DNA from: Lingula anatina
Lineage: Eukaryota > Brachiopoda > Lingulata > Lingulida > Lingulidae
Reading direction: 5' to 3'
Assembly (NCBI RefSeq): GCF_001039355.2
Contig: NW_019775386.1
Coordinates: forward strand, 128,510-192,509
DNA length: 64,000 bases
Below, piece by piece: positions 35,601 to 49,228 of this stretch. Positions within the stretch are counted from its first letter, which is position 1, and each line of letters begins with the position of its first letter. A program made the translations under genes and the position numbers. The notes below the pieces were generated by a model that was not told the DNA's origin, ran no database searches, and saw nothing but the letters and a program-made list of their open reading frames with translations.

Positions 35601-37702
35601 TGGGCGAGGGGTGTGGGTTTGGGTGGGGGAGGGGTGGAAGAGAGGAGATTTTATGTACCCTTACCTCCTGCTGACCTGAATTTCCCCTCCCCTCGTGGAT
35701 ACTTATCATAACCGATCCGGCTGAACAGCATCCATGATTATCAATCTACATGCATTTAGCCAAATATCCCTATGTCTATTTAAAGCTAAATCTTAATTGA
35801 TTTTAATTTCGGGCTGTGGATCCGCCGGGTTAAATTAACAGAACGCGAGAACTTTTAGAAATTGTGGACATACCCAAAGTCTTTAGGTCGATTTAGGGCG
35901 AGCTACATAAGTCTTACGTAAATGCGGCCTGGGCCGGAAAAGCAACCAGGATTGATATGTTAAAATATACTTTATCAGCGCTCTCTTCATCTCTTTAGAT
36001 CGTTAATGTGGCTTGTTTGGCCACAAAAACACGCATTCTTAATTGATGAAATGACTGATAAAAGAGGCAACCTGCGTAGTGGATGATTTTACTGTCGCCA
36101 GATATCTTTGGTGTCATCAGAAGAGCGTCTCTTTCTGTCTTTCTCTTTCCCCTCTTCTCTCCTATTTCTTTCCCTACTGCGTCCGTCTCTCCTTTCTCTC
36201 TTTTCTCTCCATCCCTCCCTTAATTCCTCTCTTCACCTTCCTCCCTTCCTTCTCTCTCTCTCCTTTTTTTTCTGGCTCTGTCTCCCCCCTCTCTCTCTCG
36301 AATAGAACGGAATGTGCAGAACATGACACAGCATCATATGACATTTATAACCTTTACAAGCAGACCTACAATACGTAGTATATACGAGTGCTTTCATAAA
36401 ATTGTCTGTTTCTAAAGTCCAAAAAACCTTTTTCGCACATCACTGGCTACCGTTCATGCGGATAGCAGCAATCATAGACATAAGTTCAAGCCTCTGTCAT
36501 TAAAAACGTCGAATTGTGCTAAAAAGCCGTCTACAAAGGCAATGAAATTTCAGACATGCTCTAGTCGCGTTAAAAGCTGCTGAGTGAGACGACCGATGTT
36601 TTAGAAATAAGAAACTCGAGACTTCGGTCAAAAATTATGTAGCGTGAATAAACAAAAAAAGCTTATGTGCTATTAGCTTTAATGGAGATCAATTGGGTAT
36701 TTGACACTAGAAGAATGTTTCCCGATGATTACAAAAAGTCACAAATAAAAAAGAATAGCTGTACAAACGAACTGAATCAACCGTCTCGTTTTTTTTTCTG
36801 GAAAATCATGGGAATTTTAAAGCACTTTTTTCGTTGTTGTGATTACAAAATGTTCAAATTTATTTGAGCCATGGTAATTGTCATTTTGCACCTTGCGCCC
36901 AGTAATAATCAATAGACAATAAAGTACAAATCATGTATATAAAAATGCTTTATGAAGCAAGGAGAATAGTCCATTTAGGCCCTTTCAAGAAATGTGCGTG
37001 TATCCGTTTGTGTTTGTGCGTGTGCGTGTGCGTGTGTTCGAATTCTGAAGCGTTTTCAGGAGCGTTCATGTGTACATACATACAAATGGGTGTGCATTTC
37101 TGGGCGCACGTGCGCGTGCCTGTGTTTCATTACGCTTACACGCTACTCTTGCTTTAGAGACTTAAGCATCAACATCCCCCCTTGCTCAGAGAACCCTGTA
37201 CCTTTCAATCGGTCCTATACAATGATAATATTTGTCAGTCTGTCCCTCATCCGCTGGCATCTATATCTGTCAACACAAGGTTGACACGCGTCGTGATAAC
37301 TCGATGGTCGGATGATAGCCTTGTCTCTCGTCAAACCGATAATACAAACACGCTCCATTAACACGATGGGTATGGCATGACCCTGGCGGGTGATTGGCGT
37401 TCTAATTTTTTAGAAACTTTATTTTTCGAAAATTTGAATTTTAAGATTGGGGTAGTGGTTCGTCTTGTCCCGCTGAGCGCGCCATCTTTGCCTGGTATTA
37501 TAAGCCTGGGTGCTTATTACCCAGTTCGGACATGGATGGTTTGAATTGAGATGTGGATTTCAACAACCCACAATCCCATGTAGTCATAGGGAAATTTTAA
37601 TTAAATGGAAAAAGAGTAGAGTGCAGTACGAATGTCCCGTTGATTATTTGCACAGATGATAATTTGATCAACAATATCGCATGGATAATTCAAATTATAA
37701 GA
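32644..37702. other. No gene seen
   Basis: AT-rich non-coding DNA with a G-rich run (35596-35640) and the pyrimidine tract at 36.1-36.3 kb. One isolated ACCCGCAT at 34317-34324 matches the GCM consensus. Confidence 0.4.
36128..36299. repeat. Long pyrimidine tract, 172 bp
   Basis: Almost all C and T on the + strand, irregular rather than a simple repeat, with few purines. ORFs across it are composition artefacts. Confidence 0.85.
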
Positions 37703-37708
37703 TTTATT
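37703..37708 (-). terminator. Polyadenylation signal downstream of the Arg/Pro-rich ORF
   Basis: AATAAA on the minus strand (TTTATT on +), at the end of an AT-rich stretch that would form a 3' UTR of about 260 bases. AATAAA is common by chance in AT-rich DNA, so support is modest. Confidence 0.3.
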
Positions 37709-37961
37709 TTGGTTGGAATGAACATACACAGAGAAGGGTTAAAGAGAATATGCAAAAAGGAAAACAAATACAAGCAGTATAATTTAGCACCATGTTAGAA
37801 AGAAGATATGCATTCATTGGTACTAAATTTAAAATGAAACAAGGTGATTTTTTGCGTGGGACAGGAAAACATAAAACATAACATAAATTGAACTCAAAGA
37901 CATGGATTCTAGCAAGAAATAAAAACATTTCACATGTATCACTGTTAATCATTAACAAGAA

Positions 37962-38114
37962 CTACTTAACGAAACGAGAGGCGAAGGCACGTTTAGGGCG
38001 GGGACGACGGGGCCTATCTACATAGGCGCCGAGCCATGGGCGGCGTAGCTGTGTAGTTAGATGGTACCGATGTACGCCCACCCTTTGTTTACGAGGACGC
38101 GGACCACGAGACAT
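37962..38114 (-). CDS. Possible small Arg/Pro-rich basic protein, 50 aa
   Basis: Minus-strand ORF from ATG (38114-38112) to TAG (37964-37962), below usual length cut-offs. It encodes 50 residues starting MSRGPRPRKQRVGVHRYHL and ending RPKRAFASRFVK. Thirteen Arg and three Lys make it strongly basic; Pro is also frequent. CGT is the preferred Arg codon. The ORF sits in an isolated GC-rich patch within AT-rich DNA, and an AATAAA signal follows 254 bases after the stop. An in-frame TGA lies 21 bases before the ATG with no AG between them, so an upstream exon in this frame is unlikely. An octamer ATGCAAAT (minus strand) lies about 90 bases upstream. Against: weak start context and no recognised family. 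It could instead be a conserved non-coding element. Function unknown; a nucleic-acid-binding or protamine-like role is only a guess from composition. Confidence 0.35.
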   Translation of the reverse strand: MSRGPRPRKQRVGVHRYHLTTQLRRPWLGAYVDRPRRPRPKRAFASRFVK

Positions 38115-39091
38115 CAAGAGGTACAAGATGCAAAGTCATGCCTGTCAGATTGTCTCCATGGAAATGAAAATAAGTTACAGCGATGATATGTAGTATTGAT
38201 TTGCATTGTAAAAATGACACTGAACTACATTAATCACGGGCATAACAAGATTTATTTGGTGACAAAATTCGTACATACGCCTCATAGCGTTTTCTACGCG
38301 GCATGCCAACAGATTCATTTTATTTTTACGTATTTTTCCTCTCTTCAAACACAATAAACATGAAACCTGTGCACTTTGAGAACTGTAATTTAATGAAATT
38401 ATCCCACACATGTCAGTTACTCATTCTCTGCCATTCCGCTTTTTTTATTGAAGGCCTCAGTATATATGATATTTACTATGGCACCCGTCCACCCGTCAAG
38501 TGCTTGACCACCATTTCGGCACGAGACAGGTGAGAAGATAACCTCAGCGTCCGAAACATTGTCCACCTTCTATTCAGTGGACGCGCGGTCCGGTAAGTCA
38601 GGATGGACAGGAAGATGTCTATCTCGTCACACAGTCGGGGCAACCACAAAGAAAACTAATTCCCGATTCTGAAGTGCCGCGCAAGATGCAGATCGGTAAG
38701 ATGGCAAAAATGGACTCGTGCCGTCCGAAAAACTTGAATAATAGAAGCACAAGTGGCGTGATAGCGCGTCCGACGTAAATATTATCGACCACATAAAACA
38801 AGACATCTGTATCTAAACAGTTCGCTACACAAACACAACGAATAATTTCATCTGTCTGGGCGGATGTGCATCTTTATATTAAAGAATGCGATATTTTGAC
38901 TCACAGGGGATGAGATCGAACTTTGTTCCGTAGAATATTGGTGGGGTGAGATGAAAATGGAAGGAAAATAGTTGTGTACTTTGTATAGTAGGCGTTTTCC
39001 TACGAAGATCCCACGCGCATTTCACACTGTGCTAGCGTACTATCTTACTTTCTATTCATACAGGTCGTTCTGCACTTAAAACTTATTACCA
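38115..39091. other. No gene seen; upstream of the Arg/Pro-rich ORF
   Basis: Holds the octamer (ATTTGCAT-type, 38200-38207) that would lie in that ORF's promoter. Short ORFs on both strands have no domains. Confidence 0.35.
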
Positions 39092-39488
39092 CAAAACTTT
39101 TTTTTGTTCTGCCTCGCAATTTCACAATGTTAATTTACCACCCGGTCGAATTCGTGAAGCACTGATCACTATTTTCAAACACCTTTTGTAGCCCTTTTTG
39201 ATTCATAAAAAGTAGTGAAAAAATACCAGTTTGATTTGTTTCTCCTTCTTTTCATCACAAAAATAGCAAACACTGGCAAGGGAGATAATNGCAAAACTTT
39301 TTTTGTTCTGCCTCGCAATTTCACAATGTTAATTTACCACCTGGTCGAATTAGTGAAGCACTGATCACTATTTTCAAACACCTTTTGTAGCCCTTTTTGA
39401 TTCATAAAAAGTAGTGAAAAAATACCAGTTTGATTTGTTTCTCCTTCTTTTCATCACAAAAATAGCAAACGCTGGCAAGGGAGATAAT
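39092..39488. repeat. Near-identical 198-bp duplication across a single N
   Basis: 39092-39289 and 39292-39488 differ by three substitutions and one T in a T-run, with the N at 39290 between. Interpreted as two alleles or overlapping contig ends placed in series. Confidence 0.85.
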
Positions 39489-41584
39489 AGAATTTTTTTG
39501 TGCGGATGCATTGCATCATATTAATCTTTTATGGGTAATTTATAGAAGTTTGCGAAAGCTCAGTTTATATGTCGTGATTTTAGTGTGTTTCTGTAGGTAG
39601 TTGATATATATAGGCACTCAACAGTTTAAGAAAGATAAACCTGGAGTATCTTCCTTAAATAAACAAGAAGATCAGGATGTTCTGGAGTGCAATTTCTAAA
39701 TGTTTTTTTTTCTGTAAATCTTCGCACGAAAAAATATTTACACTGAATCAAGAAATACATCGATAAATAATAAAGGAATAAAAAAAAATATTGATAGTAA
39801 GGTAAATAATTATATGATACAGTGTATGAACAGATCGATTTATAAATAAATGAGTGAACAAACAAATAAACAAGTGACATAATGAACTGAACAACATAAA
39901 CATTTGTAAATGAATGAATAAACAGACAATTGTGGAAACTGAAAATGAAAGGGGAAATGAATTTTAAAACTGCTCTACTCATACAACACTACCTTGTCTA
40001 ATATCCTAGAGCCTAAGAACACCAAGCGGAGAGAAGAATGAGCCAGGAATCGCGAGGCATATCTCCAACGTCGATATCCTGTTAACCTTTAGAACTATCA
40101 AGCTTATCAAATTAAATCAATCATAATATTTGACAACACAAATGCTCGATGCCCACGTCGAAATATGTTGTTATTTTTTCAAACAACGTAGGGTCTTCTG
40201 CGTGTGTTTTTCTGCCTGACTTTTAACCCTGACCGTCTAAGCTAAAATGTTTCTTCAAATCAACAGCTAAAATATGATTGATTTATACTCCAACATTCCT
40301 CCAGTCTGATTTTTCGCTGTTGTCGTGAAAAAACGTAGGAAAAGAAGAAACTACTTATGTAACTGGTGAACACCACAGCCAGTGGAAGTCCTTTAAAGAT
40401 TGTCGTGTGACATTTAGATAGATTTATCTGTCAGTTGAAAATATCAACAATTTTATCACGCGTCAGTGGTCTTACACTGATTATACTGTTTAATACGTTC
40501 TCTCTAATCTTAATGCACCAGATTTCTGTCGTCTACAAGGGCTGATAGATTCTACGATACGTTGGCACTTATCAAATATCAATAAAACATAACGTTTTTT
40601 TTTTATTTTCTGAAAACTGATTCAAACAATGATGCACAGATGTGACTGTATCAAACCTTCCAGAGTAAACTTTTTTTTTTGCTTCGCACCACAAGTCATT
40701 GAAGAAAAACACTTGACGTTCAACCAGATTTGACTGCTTGGATACTTGGAAAGATTATGGTGCATTTTGAGAATCTAAATTTAAGAATCGTTCCAAATTA
40801 CAGAGGGTAGAGTGTCTTTCGTCCCGGGTGTGAACTAACGCAGTACATTTCTCAACCGCCATTTTCTCGAGATTGTTTTCAAGAAAGCAACCTAGACGAA
40901 GCGTCTCCCAGAGAAAATTTTAATGTTACTTACATTGTACAAGACACAACAGGCAGCGGTATATAGAATTCGTGAAAGGATACTTGTTTCACCTCTGGTG
41001 AATTTTTATGGACATTTTAATAGAATATGTCAATATATAATAATGAACACATCCGACCGGTAGGGAATACACGCGCGGTGTTACTGGTACGCCTCGTGAG
41101 CTCACTTGCTTTCATTGATATCCATCTGAAGCACGTGCAGCGGCGTGCGCCGAGTACTTTTAAAGCGTGTTGCGTGCGCGTGGAAGGCCGTCTGACTATC
41201 TGGGATTTAAGGATTGCGCCCTTGCGTGCCTTTTGGCTTGCCAAAGCTACCTGAGAAAGAAATGGCGTGAGTTTGGGAGGTGCATGATGACAGTGCGTGA
41301 GACGTCAAGCAAAGATATTCCATTGTTGATTTGTAGTTTCTTTTTATAATAGTTTTGTCAGTTCATGTGTCTAATAGGTTTGCAGGTTTATAAAAGAAAG
41401 TGATAGATATCAAATTTTCTGAAATTGTTATAAAATGAAGAAGTTGATTTTTATTTAGATGATTAGTAATATGGGCTATATGTTTCCCTGCCTGCTAACC
41501 GAAATCTGTGAGCTTAATTCTTGACCTGGAATGACCAAGAGACTGTACAAACTCTTTTAAATTTGTGTGTGTGTTTGTTTGTGC

Positions 41585-41586
<2 letters not shown>

Positions 41587-41615
<29 letters not shown>

Positions 41616-41628
41616 TGTATGTATGTAT
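41587..41628. repeat. (ATGT)n microsatellite
   Basis: About ten tetranucleotide units. Confidence 0.95.
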
Positions 41629-42138
41629 TATATTTGTTTAGAATGGGGAGGGTGTCCATGGACATAAAACTGGCATATTTGATAAATTTTGGCCTTAAAA
41701 TATCTTAATGTACCCAAATATTGCTTGTTTCATGACACTCATTTTCCACATTATCCGTTCTTTTTCGCAGAAAGCACTTCACTTCACTTCAGTTGAAACC
41801 GGTTTTTTCTTTCTTTCTTTTTTCCCCCATCCAGTAACCTTTTCACGAACTGTCTATATTCTTGTCGTGTTTATTCTCTGTGTTATTCTTCATTTTTGCG
41901 TACCGAGTTTTGCCCGCAGTTTGACATGTCGTACTCTGTCTCAAGACAAAGAACATCGTTGTTTCAGATAACCCAGACAGATGTCAAAATAAACCCCACC
42001 GTTTTTTTAGGATACTGAGTTTTTATTCAATCTATTTGTTCAACCAGCGAGGCTACTTGTTTGTTTTGTTTGTTATAATAGTCTTTCGGACCTCACGCAA
42101 TTGCTGTTATTTGGAATAAAATGACCAAGTGGTAGGTT

Positions 42139-42153
42139 TTCTCTCTCTCTCCA

Positions 42154-42184
<31 letters not shown>

Positions 42185-42203
42185 TTCTCTCACTCTTTGT
42201 CTC
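42139..42203. repeat. Interrupted (CT)n tract
   Basis: CT units with occasional A or extra T. Confidence 0.9.
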
Positions 42204-43162
42204 CTGTCTAGTTGATCGGTTGCTACTTTGCTAGTTTATTTAATCTTTCTCTTATCAACACCGCTAATTAAGTAATGAAAAGCTACCAGACGCGAAAGTC
42301 AATCTAACAAAATATACGTTTTAATTGAGCAAATAAAGCTTCGTTTGGACAAATAAGCACTTCTCCTTTTTCTGTGAAGTCAGGTTAGTTTAAGGGAAAA
42401 AATAGCCGTGTCCTTTGAAGTGAGTCTCTTAGTTTGTTGTAAAACTTAGAAATTTTAGGCACTTGTACGTGTGTGTTGTAGTGGAAGTGCAATCAGGGTA
42501 CACATCTTTACATGACACTTGCGTGCCTGTATGCGATTTTCCACTCAACAGAGTATTAAAAATAACGCACCGAAAAAGAAAAGAAAAAAACCACCACGGT
42601 CATTTAATTCAGGCTGATCCCCGCTGGCGCTCTGCAACAACAGCACTTGTTAAGTCCGCGTTGCCCTCCGAGTTCCTGTCGTGTTTAATTATCTTTTCAC
42701 GGTGTCTATCATAACTGCCATATTGAATGTTGATGAACCAGGTGGAGAAAACCGTTGCTCCCCGAGCCCGGCAAACCGGTGCCAGCGAGAGCTCTCCCTC
42801 TCCCCTCTCGTCTTCTCTCAAGGCACTTTAAGTGACACTACGCGTCTGAAGACAAGGAGAAGAGACCCTTAACACCCCGGGGTCAGAATATTAATGAAAC
42901 GCCACATTTCGTTCTCATCTCTTCTTTATCCTTTCGATTGAAAATAAAGAAAAGGCCTAATTTTCCTTCTGTGTGTACTGTTTTATGGGTTAAATCGCCT
43001 AAAACTTTCGAAAAAAAAGTGTTTTCAAGAATTAAATGTGTCTTGTGGGCTTTACTGAGCAAAAACTTTATAAAGTGACTGTGCACGGAGTGGTACTGGT
43101 AAAAAAAATGAGATTTGTTTTTAAAGAAATAATAAAAAAAGTAAATACATTATCCTCAAGTA

Positions 43163-43164
<2 letters not shown>

Positions 43165-43210
<46 letters not shown>
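43165..43210. repeat. (GA)n microsatellite
   Basis: About 21 GA units, followed by a short (GAT)n run to 43229. Confidence 0.95.
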
Positions 43211-43212
<2 letters not shown>

Positions 43213-45113
43213 GATGATGATGATGATGAAGTAGAAACGGTTGAAAACTAAGGAGAAGAGGGATGTTTAATTTCTTTAATCTATGTCAAGCAATCCACAC
43301 AGGTGTGGTGAAGTCAATTAAGAAATTAAACAGTTAACGTCTTACTTTCCTTGGCCACCCATTCTAATCCGTAGATCTCCTGGCGACTATCTTCACTAAT
43401 TAGAGCGATGTGGGCGGCCTACGCTTGAAATCTGAACACGGCATTGGAGTAATTGAGTAATTTTCACCGTTTATGACGACTTTGCTTTCTGATTTGAAAA
43501 ACCAACTTCAGCGGAATTGGGGAGTTTCCCCCTGAAACAAGGCAAGAGTAAAATTTGTGTTTTCTTCCTGAAATAACGAAAATCCGCGTCGTGGTAAAAC
43601 GCATATGTATGCATCACAGTACAAATTCTCGAAAGTATAATTATCGTAATAAGATGCGTCATGAAAAAAGGACCTAAAAAAACAACCTTTCCTAAGAAAC
43701 CTGACTTTGTAACAATGATACATTTAATAAAAGTTCAACCAACTACTGGGTAATCTTAGGCACAAATGCTTTTCTCTATAGTACTGGCAGATTATGTGTT
43801 GATATTATACGTGTATGAAACCCTATAATTTGGGTCCACTTACACTGTGGACAAGAAATATCATTATTTATCCCATAAACTGGAAAATGTCAAAAATTAG
43901 AAAAAACTACTCTCAAGTAATAGGCCTAACACAGGGGTATGTTGATTTGGAAGAACAGGAATTTTATCAACTGTGTTTTGGATGAACTCGTGTGACATTA
44001 GACATTATGATCCGTACGTAGCTTTAGAAGGAAGTGGGCAAATTTTGTTCCTGTTATTTCGCAATCAATACAGCAGAGCATTGTGTTCTCAAAATGGGGG
44101 AAAACTTTTATGTCCTGTTAAGATAGTAGCTTGTTCTCATATGAAATAATACAGGTTCGGTTTCGGTGAGTCCCAGATAAAATGATACTTTGTAGTTGCA
44201 ACACGTGGAGAAACACGACTATAATACATTGGTATTACAGTATATTCCTTGTTGAGTAAAGAAATCGTTGCTATTTGACGCCATAAGGGAGGAGGAAGCT
44301 GTATTGTTCCAATAACCTAACCGAACGTGAAGAAACAAACTGGTTATTTTTTCTTCCTGCACCGTGTCTACTCGGAAGGCAGGAAGCTCGCATGCTACTC
44401 GCTTGGCGCGTGTACAGCACTTGCAGGAAAATAGTTGTGGTATAACATTTCCCACCACCTTTCCGTCAGTTTCGTGTTGATTCACTACACTCGTTAACAT
44501 GAAATGAAAAGATAAAACCCGGCTTCCGGGATGCATCCTTCCCCCATCAGCCGAGGACATGACGGTGGTTCCCAGAGATAAAGTTTACATAGGCTAGCCT
44601 GTGGTCAGATGTACGTTAATCGTGGTGGCATGATTTCTTTAATGTACATGTAAAATGGACTAACAATCTGGAACTTTTAATAATTATGAGTTTATCTGAT
44701 GAGAGTGGTCATACATGTACCAGCGAAGATCATTTCATCGTCATAGTTGTCGTGATTAAAAACGACACTGATATGAAGTACACTTCGTAGACTTCAAGGC
44801 CACGGTTAGCGCGGTTTTGACACAAAGTGTTTTAGCTGTCACTTCAGAAGGTAGACGCTTGATTTCAATCCTTGCTAAGGAATCTGTCACTAAATCATAC
44901 CGTTTACCTCAGTGAGTCTAATATTTGAGCCAAACGATGCTGATCTTGGTCTACTGTACTGCATTTTTATTGACATCTCATGGTATATTGAACAAATGGT
45001 TTTAGATTGATTGTCACCATCTTGCATTTCAAAAGGAGATAGGGCCTATTATGTTAATATATGCTTGAAATCAAGAGGATAGAAAATTAAAGCATGATGT
45101 TTCGATCGTGCCA

Positions 45114-45218
<105 letters not shown>

Positions 45219-45772
45219 AAGTATCAACTTTGTAAGCAATTTTGCATATATTTATAGTTAAATATGATAAATAACAGAAAATGTAGCTGCGAATATCCCA
45301 CATTGCTACTTGCATGTTAGCAACTGGGTTATTTTTAACTGCTGAACGTTAAATTGTTTTTATTCTTGATATTAAAAAGAACATCTTTTTTTCCTACCGA
45401 ACGCGCTGATGACCTTGGATATCACTCGTGTGTTTTTCTTTCTTATTAATCAGGGCTAAGACACCGCGGAGCTCCCAGCAGCACTTATTTTCTGCCATTA
45501 TCCTAATCTTTATTTACCTATAATGACAACCGTCCGAGGGGTAGTTTAATTCAGCCTATTATTAATTCGCCAAAGACCCTAGACGGTTCTTTGCGTTTCT
45601 GATTACTCGGTAGGGTTGTCCAGTTGGTGGGAGTTTAGATGATACTAGAAATAAAGTAGTTGGCCAGACATATAATGATCGTGGGATATATTTCCTTGCA
45701 GTCTCATTGACTACATTAATATCTTGTCTCTTACAAAGTTAAATATTTTGGACACTTTATTTTCTTTGAAAA

Positions 45773-45776
<4 letters not shown>

Positions 45777-45806
<30 letters not shown>
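45777..45806. repeat. (CT)n microsatellite
   Basis: Fifteen CT units. Confidence 0.95.
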
Positions 45807-45809
<3 letters not shown>

Positions 45810-48317
45810 CGCTCTTTACGGCTTTTCTGGGTACTTGGCAACACACTTCATCCTCATACACTGTGGAGCATTGTCATCACGACCAAATCCTAACCCAGAG
45901 ATATCTAAACACTCAATCTACGACCAGTAATTACCAATGCTAACAAACCGCATCTTAAGCCCGAATTCCGATCACTTGACATATCTCTCGCTACCGTATT
46001 ATTGGTACAGCCGATGGCGATTGCCCCCGATTGCCTCTTCGGTAAACATTCGGATATCATCGGTCAACAATCGGATGTCTCCGACCTAATACGATGTAAC
46101 AGATCCACACCAAAACGTGGCTTTGGCACCTCGCAGGGTGTTGACATTATAATCTACACTGGTAATGAAATGTCCAGTGGTACTCGTTGCACGTCGGGGG
46201 CATTTTTACCGGTGTTTATTTTACCACGACGCGTGTGAGAACTACTTCAGAGGACACGACGCAGCGTTCATTTTTTTGCAAACAATGACCAGCAGCTTAA
46301 AGCTGCGTCTTGACATGCACAATTTTCAATAACATGGTAAGTTAATGCAAAACAAAACATGCAGATCAAAACATGAAATAATTTTTTTCATCCATTTTTT
46401 AGATTTTGCCATCGATATGTGTATTCCAACCCTAACCTGAATACCTATATGATCCACACCCATCTCTTAGACGAGGTAGCCATCAAATCAAATGAAATAA
46501 ATCTCTTTATATGAGACATGTTTCAAAAGAACATTTTTGTTTCTCCCTGTATGAACCTGTCTTTATAAGGTATTTTGTATTGAACATATACTCAAACATA
46601 CACGTACGCACGCACACGCATGCTCGCGCGTATCCATTGATGCAAAGTCATTATATATAAAGTCATATATCAAGTCATAAGAGGAGTTTATCCCTTTTAT
46701 TCACATTTATAAGGTAGCGAGATTACAGCTTCGTCATCATGAAGTTATGAACAGTTTGATGTACCAAAGGTTAACCGCAGTTATATTTGGCTAATATTGA
46801 CATTCTTTTGACAGTCAGCCGGGAGGTGCATTTGACAGCAAGCCAATCTTGAAATCATCCCTTTTTTAACGAACATATTCAAGCCTGCAGCCAGGAATTT
46901 TAGAGTGGGTGGGGTCTTTTTCTGAAAGAATTTCTTTCCTTGTTAAGTTAAACCAATTTGAGTGAAGATAGAACCTAGAACACGTTTTGAGTCACTGTGG
47001 ATTTTTCCAGCCAAAAGAGAGCTTCTTTTGAACCACTCGCCCCCCCCTCCCCTCCACAATGCCTGCCGCCCTGTTAATGTTTTAAGAAAAAGTTTACTCA
47101 TCGGGGTGTTTTACTGTTGCAAATAGACAGTTGTATCTGAAAGCTATAAAATCAGATTCAACATCAAATACTGTAGTTGGACAACCAGAGAGGTGTTCCA
47201 TTCAGCATAATTGAACTGATTGCTGCGACCTGAGTATTTATAAATAATCTACCTGTAAATAACGAAACGAAGTTGAGAGGCGAAATATAGTCGTTTGATA
47301 GATACAGTAGGCATAACGATTATAGTAGTGAAAAGAATAAAAATTTAGAACATCTTTCACAGGTATCAACCCAAAGGCCAGCACGTTTTCGCCCTAATTT
47401 ACTATAAGATGCTTTAACGTATTTTGTGCAATATCCACAAAGACCAGTACTTAATTATCAGCGATATTTTTGAGAACAGTCTCAATGAACCTGTAAACAA
47501 TAACACAACCGTGGCATTGAATACATCCAGTAATAATACCACTTGAACCAGTCTAAAATTGAGATTGCTTTCTGGGCACGTTCGTGCATTTTCGCACCAA
47601 CATCAAAGAACGCTCAGGTGATATGCATATGTTATTTTTGCGATTAAAATCATAACAGAGCTGTCATCCATTCCACACCTGAGTCAATAATCTTGTCTAA
47701 GATTGATTCTATCGAGGCACGCCCTAAGCGCGTCTTAATAACCAACCGTCTTACCGAGTTGTCATACTAGCAGGACGATTTAGTCGATGTGTGTTTGCTT
47801 TTTTTTTAAAAACAGGTTGAGATGAAATCAAAAACCTGTTTGAAACAGAGGACCTTGTGTTTATTTCATACTTTGACGTAAAACCGGTTTAAGACCAAAA
47901 CAAAGAATTAAGATCGGCCCTTGAGGTCCTCAGTGTTAAAGCAAAATCTTTTATGAAAAGCGCATAAAGTTATCAAAAGATATCAAAACGGGCAAATAAG
48001 ACGTACTCATCAGCTTCTGATATAATCAACAGTAAATTAGATCCTGAAAATATCGCCACTTTGAAGGTAAATTGAATCTATAGTAATACGCAGAAAATTT
48101 GTATTATTGTTTTAGGTAACTATGTATAAAGAGATAAAGGTTAAGTTATGGTATCCAGGTCCATACTGCTTTAAAATAAAGGAGTTTTTCCTTAATAAAA
48201 TAAAGCCAGGTTTTATCACCCTGTTATATTTATCATAGATGTAACACTTCCGCTACTGTTTCATAGTGTAATTTCATTGCATTGGGATCAAATTCTCACG
48301 AATGTCCGAGATATATC

Positions 48318-48337
48318 AACAACAACAACACACACAC

Positions 48338-48398
<61 letters not shown>
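48318..48398. repeat. (CAA)n, (CA)n and (GA)n tract
   Basis: Short CAA and CA repeats to 48338, then about 28 GA units (48343-48398). Confidence 0.95.
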
Positions 48399-48403
<5 letters not shown>

Positions 48404-48709
48404 GGCAAAAGCAAAAATAAACACACCACTTTTAAATTTATAAGAAATTTCAAGAATTGTGCGTTAATTCGGGTCAGAGCTCAGTACCAAAAGACCTTTA
48501 TCGTGAAAAATGCAATAAAAACACAGTCTATGAAAATAAGCAGAAAATAAAGCCCGTTGGGATAATTAATGAGTCTCAGTGCCCAAGAGAGCACCCGTGT
48601 AGGTAGTTACATGTGGAGAGGCAAACAGACGCATTTGTTTGCTATTGATCGGTAATAGTCTTTTTCTAAGTGTTTGTATATCTCATCTTATCTCCCTAAC
48701 GCTCAGTTG

Positions 48710-48880
48710 CGTCACCCGTAGGGTATCGTGTGTGAAGTTATGCGGCAAACGATTCCCACGCTTCAGGTAATTATTTTCAACCAATCAGAAACCCGCGTTG
48801 CATTCCCCCCGGCGAGGTCTCGTGCCAGGTGTGAGGAGTGAGATGGAGAGCCATGTTTAGATTGAACGGCTTCAGTTTTC
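48710..48880. promoter_or_regulatory. Second distal CCAAT/CSL block
   Basis: Contains TTCCCACG (48753-48760) inside ACGATTCCCACGCT (48749-48762), the exact complement of 11199-11212, followed by a TAATTA-type site and a CCAAT box (48781-48785). The order CCAAT then CSL on the minus strand equals that of the 11-kb block on the plus strand. Lies 26 kb after HES. Confidence 0.4.
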
Positions 48881-49228
48881 CACGTTAATCGGCTTTGATT
48901 AAGGTTTTCGAATTGCTGGTGCACAAACACGCTAAAATAAGCAGATTTCCAGGTCGTGTGGCAATATTAATAGCAACCTCATTGGAAGAGGGGTTAAAAT
49001 AACACTCAACCAAGAGAAGTCGATATAACATCAAACCGGAGAAAAATTTAAAAGAAAAGCAATGAACTTCTTTACAAATTGAAAGAAAAGCAGAAACCTT
49101 CCTTTCAAATTTTGCAATAAAATGTCAGACGACACAATGCGTCTGTCAGGGGTCGTTCATTAATTACGTGGCCCCAATGTCCGTACCAGACAGTAACTGC
49201 AATGGGCGCATGACACCATATAATACGG

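Noticed and set aside
44219-44560. 113-codon minus-strand ORF with a CKCCTRAKR stretch
   Set aside because: Cysteines do not form a known zinc motif, and no splice or family support was found.
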